From assembly GCA_015501055.1 (NCBI GenBank), contig JADNYV010000085.1, positions 1 to 64,000 of the forward strand: a DNA stretch of 64,000 bases. Direction: 5' to 3'. Every line of letters begins with the position of its first letter. Position 1 is the stretch's first letter. The position numbers and the translations under genes are program-made. Under the pieces are notes generated by a model. The model searched no databases, was not told where the DNA came from, and saw nothing but the letters and a program-made list of their open reading frames with translations. Positions 57,120 through 64,000 of the stretch are shown in pieces. This DNA is from Mucidula mucida (taxonomy: Eukaryota > Basidiomycota > Agaricomycetes > Agaricales > Physalacriaceae).

Positions 57120-58845
57120 CAGTGTCCTTGTTAATATCGTACATAAATGTTGTGCTCGCTCTTTCATAAGGAGTATGAACAATCGTATAACGCAGGATTG
57201 AAATATCTGACATGTAGACAGTCTTGTCGCACACTGCAACTCTTTGAGGAAAACGGTCGGGTGACGGTAGCCTTTGCACGGACGAGGTGAAGCCAAGCAG
57301 TATCAAGACCACCGTCTAATGTTTTCTCTCCACTTCCTAGAACATGACACAGCGAAAGGTGAGACACCCCATCTCAAACAAAAAGGTAATGCACGGCAAT
57401 CCATTGCAGCAAACGCGATTGCTCAGGAGCCGCTCAGATCGTTCAAGTTCAGAACCCTCATTCTCCCCGGGGGCAACGTTGTCCTCTCTGCCTTGGCGGG
57501 TAGAAGTTAGAACTTGAGACATAGCGAATCAGACCGATCAATTGTGGCTACTGACATGGATGAGCATCTAACGCAGGTTCACTGTGTCCAGAGAGTGAAG
57601 AGGCGGTTCAAGCAATGCAATAAGTGGCGTGATGGAAGTTCACATGCTGAAATGAAATCGTTCTTTTGTACATTCAAGTACTACTTCTGCGAGAGTTTCG
57701 GGACTACGACCCACGCGATGGAAAGCTCCTCGGGAACAGGTACTTTGACAGCCGACTACAGTCAGTTGTGAAGCGCCGTACTCGCCGTACAGTGGGCTAT
57801 TCTCGTTCAAACGACATTTGTCCTACTAAAGCACTCGCAGTCTTGATACGCGGTTCAAATTGTGATGGGCATGCCCGGGTGTTGGTGTGCGCCCGCAAGT
57901 GCGGCTATGCATGCTACGCGATCTGGTGAAAGTTGTCTTGACTCGCGGCGGCGGCCAAAGACCATACTTCGTTACGGTTCCACCGATAAGTTATCTTGGA
58001 GCGTCAACCTAGGAGAGGCTTTCTACCAAATTCAAGGTTGCCATGATCTTGCAAACGTCGACCTCCCGCATTTCAATCTCTTCAGTGGCGATACCGAGTG
58101 GAACAATCGGTACATGAACTATGAGAGGGACTATCGAGTGTGATGAAGCAAAATTGATTAGGAGTTGTTGAATCATCAAGATTCAGAAGGTAGGTATACT
58201 TCTCGTTGGGTGCGATAGGACTAGTCGATGGACAACAACCAGAGGTGTTTTCTCCAGGGCGTGGAAGATGCTCAAAGTCAGAAAGGATGCAGGACTTCGA
58301 GTCATCGCCAGAAATTTGCGTCCATCATCGTATATTAGCCCATCTCTGACTAGCAGCAGGTGTTACCACTACCTTCTCAACGCGCCTACACGGGTCGGTG
58401 AGCTTGACTATCGGGTGGTTGAACCTGCACGGGGCAGCATGTATACTATAGGGATGGCAAGACAAACAATCCATGCCTGAGCGTTTCTAAGTGAAGGTCT
58501 CGCAAAGCGGCCTTCTTCATACGGCGAAAATCATAGGCGATGTCGGTGACAGTTGTTGTGGTGGGTCTGGTTGTAAAAGGAGCGGTGGTGACTCGTGGGT
58601 TACGTGGTAGTAAAAGTGAAAGCACAGATAGTGGTGGGAGTAAAGATAAGGTGAACAGTCCTCACAGAGGTTTTCCCCGCAGGGTTTTGAGGCACCCGTG
58701 GTCTGCGTCGCCATTCACTTGTCATTATTCACTATATACGGTCCGTCGGGGTACTAGTACCTTAGCTATTTCATTAGCGTAGGCGGAATCAATCCTGTAA
58801 CACTGTAAAACAGGCGAAGGTCTGTTCAGGGTCAATGCGCGGATC
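57120..58845. other. Intergenic with short unassigned frames
   Basis: Open frames on plus at 57,514-57,771, 57,666-57,929 and 57,862-58,143 show some protein-like sequence (for example GSTDKLSWSVNLGEAFYQIQ). They do not join into a family I recognise. They could be remnants of a gene. Confidence 0.35.
57862..58143 (+). CDS. Unassigned open frame, 93 codons
   Basis: Its second half (LPHFNLFSGDTEWNNRYMNY) looks coding in composition. There is no start context, no domain and no homologue in the window. It is kept only as a candidate exon. Confidence 0.2.
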   Translation: MMGMPGCWCAPASAAMHATRSGESCLDSRRRPKTILRYGSTDKLSWSVNLGEAFYQIQGCHDLANVDLPHFNLFSGDTEWNNRYMNYERDYRV

Positions 58846-59188
58846 AACGCGCTCGCGCTTTGTCTTTGCCTCGCTCATCCTTTGACATAGTCTCTGATAT
58901 ATATGTCTTGCGGGCTGTGAACGAGGTCCGTTTCTGCGCTCACTGTGCGCAGGTACTCGCTCACTGCCCCGTGTGATGGTGTACTTGATTTCCCGACGTG
59001 CCTCCTCTAAGCATCTTGTGCATTACTGTCTCTGCTTATCCATCACATACCACCGTAGTTAGCTTGTTGATGAGTGGTTTTCTTATGCCGAAGGCACCGA
59101 TTCGAAAATGCCAAGATGATGATTCGTCCCTATGCGGGCCGGAGTCCCGATGTTGATGCAACGTGATCAGTGTTTCTTTTGTACGCGT
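58846..59188 (+). promoter_or_regulatory. Upstream region of kinase copy B
   Basis: It is shared, in reverse complement, with 47,455-48,205 and 37,667-37,803, so about 340 bp upstream belong to the duplicated unit. It contains the intact TA target used by the mariner-type element in copy A (about 59,066). Confidence 0.75.
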
Positions 59189-61350
59189 ATGTACCGTCCA
59201 TCGCCTGCCTGGTCGGCGAGCCCCCCATCGCCTGCTTATTCAGTGGGCTCTTATGGCTATGGGGTGTCACCGGGACGCGAAAGTCCCCCGCGCGCACCTC
59301 CTCCTGCCCCCGTCCTGGACACTCGCAATTGTCAGGAGAAGTTATTCGAATTCCACGCTCCCACGCTGCCCAGTGAGGATGACACCTCTTCCGCCATTCC
59401 TTCGTTTCCTCTGCAGCTCGTCGATCGTCATATTCCCCACAGTCTCATCCTAAAGCACGTAGAAATCCTTCCGTCTCTACCCAACGATATCTCAGATGGC
59501 CTCGACGATTATGCTGCACAGCTTGAGGCTCTTCCAGAGCCCACATTCGTGTTTCATCGCCGCGCACATGAGGATATGGGAAAATTCAACGCTCGGACAA
59601 TTGCTACTTTGAGGAGGCGGTCGATCAACATACCTGGCGAACGCATTGCAACGAATCTCTTTCTTCGGTCAAAGCACGATGATGGGAACATTTTACTAAT
59701 GTGGCTTCCACTCAAAGCTGCCGCAGAACATGGTCTTTTGGGCGACGCGTATGCCACTCAGACGCCGTCTTTACAGATAACGAGTTTACCTCCCGAATTC
59801 GGTGAACTAGAGGAGGATGAGAAGAAGACTTTGACGCGTCTTCTGGAGCACTCGCCATCGCTGAAATCGGCAATGTATTTCTGTCCTGAAGCCCTTCATG
59901 TACTGGAAGATATGTCCAGGCTTGCCACACTTAATGTATTTCCCTGGCAATTGGACTCCCGGTGTTCTAAAGTGTCCCCACCGTCTTTTTGCCCTCCTGA
60001 CGCGCCAAAAAGCTTCTGGAACCTGCCAGCTGCGGCTCATGCTAGACGTAGTTCCCGACTACAATTGCGTCTTGGCCATTTACCGCAGCGTGCCCCTCAA
60101 GCAGGTCGCGTCCATTTGATCGATCGTCCAGGCTGCACGGAGGAAGACTACCAACCCGTGGCGGAACATTATATCCAAAAGGTGGGAATGCCTTTTATTC
60201 GCCAACAAAATACTGACAACTTCTTACGGCAGGCATGGATTGACGCCGTAAAGACCGATTCGTCAATGATCGTTTTCGACTGTGGACATTTCATTCGACT
60301 TGGGATACGCCATCGACGCCTCCAGACCTTGTTTCTTTCGGAACTCATTGACATTCGTCATTGTTCTGCTCCTGCATACGGACGGCTCTGGACAGCCATG
60401 CACGTCGCATCAGTGTACGATGCTCTACAACGTTTACCGGAACTTGAGACGGTTGCCGAGCTCAAACGCAAAGCTGCTGAGCCAGACAATGTTCCACCTC
60501 CCAAGAGGGCGCGGTCTGCCTTCAGTGAACAGCGCAAAATTGTTCTGGTATGTTTTCTTTTCGTGTTGCTCGCGTTCTTGACGTTCCTCTCTGTCAGATA
60601 ACGCAAGAACTCATCGCGTCAACGCGTGCTATCGCTCTATTCTTTCAATTCGATGGCCTTGATTCGCCCGCGCCCGTGCTGGTGTTTCCTCCATCTACCC
60701 AACCGAATCCTGCATACGCGCCGAAGGATTATATCAGTGTTGTTCTCGAGAAGAGACTGGGTCGTGGCGCGGTGGGCGAGGTGTTTAGAGCAGTCATTCA
60801 ACCGGATGGCTCTTCAAAGAAACCAAGATACTGCCCATTCGTTGTCAAGATGGCCACGACTACGTCGCGAATCCAACGATTGCGACACGAATACAAGGTG
60901 TATGAACATCTGAACAAGGTAAACGTCACCGGGATACCTACAGTATTGGGATTCCGTGAAACTGCAAACGCGTCCATGTGTGTCCTGCTGCTCTCGCATG
61001 TGGGCCGACCACTTGGTGCACGGATGAACTCTGATCGAAAAGTAAAGCTAACAGCGAAGCAAAGGTATGTCTAGCTCGGTCCTTCTGATAACGGCGTACT
61101 CATATGATACAGTAAGGAGTTGCGCTCAATTCTTCGGGGTATCCACGGCGGCGGGATATTACACAGGGACATTCGCTCGTGGAACATCCTCGTCGACGAA
61201 TTCGATCACGTCTACATTGCTGATTTTGACCGAGGTAGCTTTGAAGGGACCGAAGCGAACTTTGTTGAAGAGAAAGCGCGTTTGGATAGTTTCATAGCGG
61301 GAAAATATGTCGACGAAGATGAGGTGATTGGGAGCGATGATCTTAGCTAA
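59189..61350 (+). CDS. Atypical protein kinase, copy B (intact, ~687 aa)
   Basis: The exons are 59189-60547, 60598-61064 and 61113-61350, with consistent phases. The start MYRPSPAWSA is conserved in all three copies. An ATG at 59,132 is in frame but not conserved in A. Residues 1-45 are Pro-rich; about 50-450 form a conserved domain of unknown family (YGRLWTAMHVASVYDALQRL near its end), followed by a basic PPKRARS patch. The kinase domain is compact: RLGRGAVGEVF, VVKMA, RHEYKVYEH, HRDIRSWNILVDE and IADFDRG. The usual DFG reads DFD and the C-lobe is cut short about 45 residues later, recalling small Bud32-like or fungal atypical kinases. Apparent hydrophobic codons after 60,547 (VCFLFVLLAFL) are intron, not a membrane helix. 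The gene converges on the partner, with 18 bp between stops. Confidence 0.85.
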
Positions 61351-61368
61351 ATACACAACCCGCTATAT

Positions 61369-63533
61369 TCAATATTTCACTTTCTTCTGCGGGTTACCTT
61401 TCAACGTCGTTAGGATCTCCCTCAGCGTTTCTTTATCGCCATTTGCTTCTTCAACGAAAGCTGAATCGCGTTCCTCCCATCTCTTTCCGTTAGACCACCC
61501 AGTGACCAAAATTGAGCTTCGTCCGGGTGCCCATAGGATACAGTGATCAGAAAGTCGATTGTGGGTGAAACCCGCACGATGTATCTCCAAAAGCCAAGTG
61601 TGAAGCCCGCTCCTATTATGGCGTTATTAGAGGTAATCGAGCAATTTACATGTCCACTTACGAAATAGATGTTGGGATGCTATCGGCGATACCTATGGGG
61701 GTTTTCTGGTAATGCTCCATTATGAAGAAGCTTGTGACGAAGTTGGATCCTAGTGCGCAACCGCTATAAATCCCCTCTGTCGTTCGGGGCACTGCCACCT
61801 TGTCTCGCTGCAACGCTGCTCCACCACCCAATATGTCTCGCAATGCCTCCGCACTGTCTGAGAACTTCAGCATGAAAGAACAACCATAAGGTGTTCCCAT
61901 GGCTTCCCCGTACTCTAGATAAGCTACTGAAAGTCGACCACTGTTGAGAGGCGCCACATGCATTCGCACACGTCGCGTAGTGCCTTCCTGCGCCAGAGGA
62001 GGTGAACGTCTGCTCAGACTCGTAAGACCATCAAAGCACAACTCTATCGCAGATGTCTTAGAGAATGTCCGTTCGAGAAAATCGTAATCCATCCGCAGGT
62101 TGGGATCCTAGATATCATCAGAATCTAGTGCCACTGGGGGAAAAGCACTCACAGTCAATGGGGTGGGGAGATATTCCCCCATCGAGAGTCTGTACGCATT
62201 GTTCTTGGTCGCGAATGGTACACTTGGGTTTGAAAGGTCGATATCGCCGTCGTAATTGAATCGCCAGATACTTGGTAGTCTTCCTATGCGCCTAAGGTTC
62301 AACATCTTTGCTTGGCGATCATACACATCCTTCCATGCGAGCAAAGCAACCCCGCAGTAGATCTTGCCGTGAGATGGCACTCCGCCGGTCGCAGGAGGTC
62401 CGATATTCAGAGTTCTCGACATATACATCGTCTGAGTTCGTCTCTCGCGGAGGAATATGATCTCTTCGTGGCCACTGCAGAGCACCATACAAGAGGCGTC
62501 AACGGCAACAGCTTTGGACCACAGCTATGAATCTTGAGCGTTAGTTCCAATATGAGGGACAGCACCGGACACGTACATCTTGCCATTAAAACGCCACTAA
62601 AGCAATAATATGTGGAGGGAAAACCGGGGGCGCTTCACCGCTCACGTCAACGGTGTTGGCCAGCGATCTCTCGATAATCTCTAGAATCCTATCGCCGTCA
62701 ACACTCGTTGGCCGCCCGGATTTCGATGAGACGTTGAGCTCTGGAAAGCGCATGCAGCGGTCCGATCCGCAGATGTTAACGCTGCTGCTTCCAGACTGGC
62801 ACTTGCACCACCTCCAGGGTATGTTGTGCTTCGCCATCTGTTGCATCACTTGAACAAGAGAACCTGGACGTAGAGGACCTGCCGCAGCCTTAAAATCGAA
62901 GACAACAATGTCAGATAACCCGAACTCTTTGATACGGCGATCTAGGTCAGGTACAGTGGCATGTACAGAGAGATAGGCGCTAGCTCGTGGAAGGTCTTCC
63001 ACATCATTGCCATGTAGAGTAGCTGGAGTGGAGCTGTATCGCAGGCTCCCACCATCGAAATCAGGAAACGTAGAGGATCCTTCGGCGAACACCGACGAAA
63101 TCGCAGCTGCTAACATATGCCTCGTGCTAAACGCTTCTCGTACGTTTTCAATGGTAGCGACAGGATGCTTCGCACATTGAATGGCACTCCTTTCCCGAGA
63201 GTATTTCGAGAGCGTACGATGATTGTGGGGTATACATATATCTCGCGGATGTTGTTTACCAGGTTCTACCTTGGCCTGGCCGAGTGCATCGTCGACGAGC
63301 TCAGACAGTTGGTCGGAAAGGTCGGGAATAGATTTAACATCCCTGAGCAGGAGGTTGTCGGCGAGATGCATGGCGTATCTCCCAGGAAGAGGCGTCAAAG
63401 GGTCATACATAGTGGTGGATTGGAGATGTGTCCTCGAAGCATTTGGACTGAGTAGTACACCAGACCTTCTTTTGGCTGAGGACGTGGCGTTACGAGTGCC
63501 GCTGCTACTCGCGGCAGCGCTGCTAGTAGCCAT
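61369..63533 (-). pseudogene. Partner protein of the kinase module, copy B, one in-frame stop
   Basis: It is co-linear with copy A. Exon 1 (63,533 to about 62,577) is almost identical, with about seven amino-acid differences in 315. Its last codons read GCG TTT TAA, where copy A has GTG TTC TTA, giving a stop at 62,586-62,588 just before the first intron. Exons 2-4 remain open and spliceable, with a better last donor than copy A (GTAAGT). They are much more diverged, at roughly 65-80% identity by eye. If translated it would give a 315-aa product that still includes the D-x-K and Cys-cluster region. Whether the truncated form is functional is unknown. Confidence 0.8.
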
Positions 63534-63589
63534 ACGGACAGACGGGACAGATCATCGTTTGCGGTGGAAGATTCGCCCAGATTGGGGTC

Positions 63590-64000
63590 TGACAACTGGC
63601 GGAGGCGGAAGGGGTGGATCTACGGGCGGAAACGGAAGTGGTAGAGGAGGTCCATGAGTGAATTAGGAATGAATAACGCAGGGCATAAAGTTTGGAAAGT
63701 AGCGTTCTCAATCCCCCGGTTCTACCATGTACAACTTAGTAATATTTCGGCCGGAAGGGACAGAACAGGAGCAGATACGTGTAGGACAGAAACTTCATAC
63801 CAATGGATTAGAAACATTGTTAGTAAGTACTAAGTAGACGCGTTAAGCTTCCTAGGAATGAAGCGCCGGGTTGAAGACATTAGTACCAAATCAACGTCAT
63901 GGAATGTTGATGAGCCACATGCTCCTGTTCACTCTTCTGTTTCGTACGGTCATTGCGGAGCGGCTGGCAGTTAATTCCTTCTCTCCCACTGTGAGCTGCT
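63590..64000. other. Window end, no gene recognised
   Basis: Module homology ends at about 63,590. A short GGCGGAGGCGG-type purine-rich tract follows, then unassigned sequence. Confidence 0.4.

Noticed and set aside
60548..60601. Apparent transmembrane helix (VCFLFVLLAFLTFL) at the end of the kinase exon
   Set aside because: It lies after a GTATGT donor and before a TCAG acceptor, and splicing links IVL to ITQEL in frame. It is intron read-through.

Overview
The window reads as nuclear DNA of a filamentous basidiomycete, most likely an agaricomycete. The genes have many short introns (about 45-60 bp, GT...AG). The repertoire is typical of mushroom-forming fungi: a lineage-expanded P450 group, two DUF6534-type seven-helix membrane proteins, chromodomain Ty3/gypsy elements and an atypical fungal kinase family. 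No rRNA, tRNA or CRISPR was recognised. Gene models below were spliced by eye from conserved motifs and intron phase. Several single-base frame breaks could be real decay or assembly errors.

Layout. 0-3.2 kb: the end of a decayed short-chain dehydrogenase, then TOM70, a mitochondrial import receptor. 4.2-32.3 kb: a probable secondary-metabolite cluster. It holds two plant-type O-methyltransferases (4.2-6.0 and 20.0-21.8 kb, minus), a Gfo/Idh/MocA oxidoreductase (6.6-8.2 kb, minus), a C2H2 zinc-finger regulator (8.4-9.4 kb, minus), three P450s (13.3-15.4 minus, 15.6-17.8 plus, 27.7-29.9 plus), a UbiA-type aromatic prenyltransferase (18.2-19.6 kb, plus) and two DUF6534 membrane proteins (22.6-24.1 and 30.7-32.3 kb, plus). 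This set fits a prenylated, O-methylated, oxidised phenol or quinone (meroterpenoid-like). No backbone polyketide synthase is in view. A 2.4-kb hAT-like non-autonomous transposon with 8-bp target duplication sits inside it (24,985-27,368).

33.2-63.6 kb: a two-gene convergent module is present twice in opposite orientation. One gene encodes an atypical protein kinase of about 687 aa. The other encodes a partner of about 684 aa with a D-x-K, nuclease-like core and a Cys cluster. The genes meet tail to tail with about 16-18 bp between stop codons. Copy A spans 33.28-37.67 kb and copy B spans 59.19-63.53 kb. In A the kinase carries an in-frame stop and the partner is open; in B the kinase is open and the partner carries the stop. 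A third, kinase-only relic lies at 10.6-12.8 kb and a shard at 3.8 kb.

The upstream region of module A is split by a 9.6-kb Tc1/mariner-type transposon (37,805-47,452; TA duplication, 44-bp inverted repeats). Its transposase gene is itself interrupted by a 6.5-kb Ty3/gypsy chromovirus (39,235-45,742; duplication CTCGA). A solo LTR (47,571-48,098; duplication ACAGT) and a truncated, CpG-decayed second gypsy copy (48.26-52.17 kb) follow. Between the two module copies lie the housekeeping gene MAD1 (53.8-55.9 kb, minus) and an ML/NPC2-type lipid-binding secreted protein (56.5-57.1 kb, plus).
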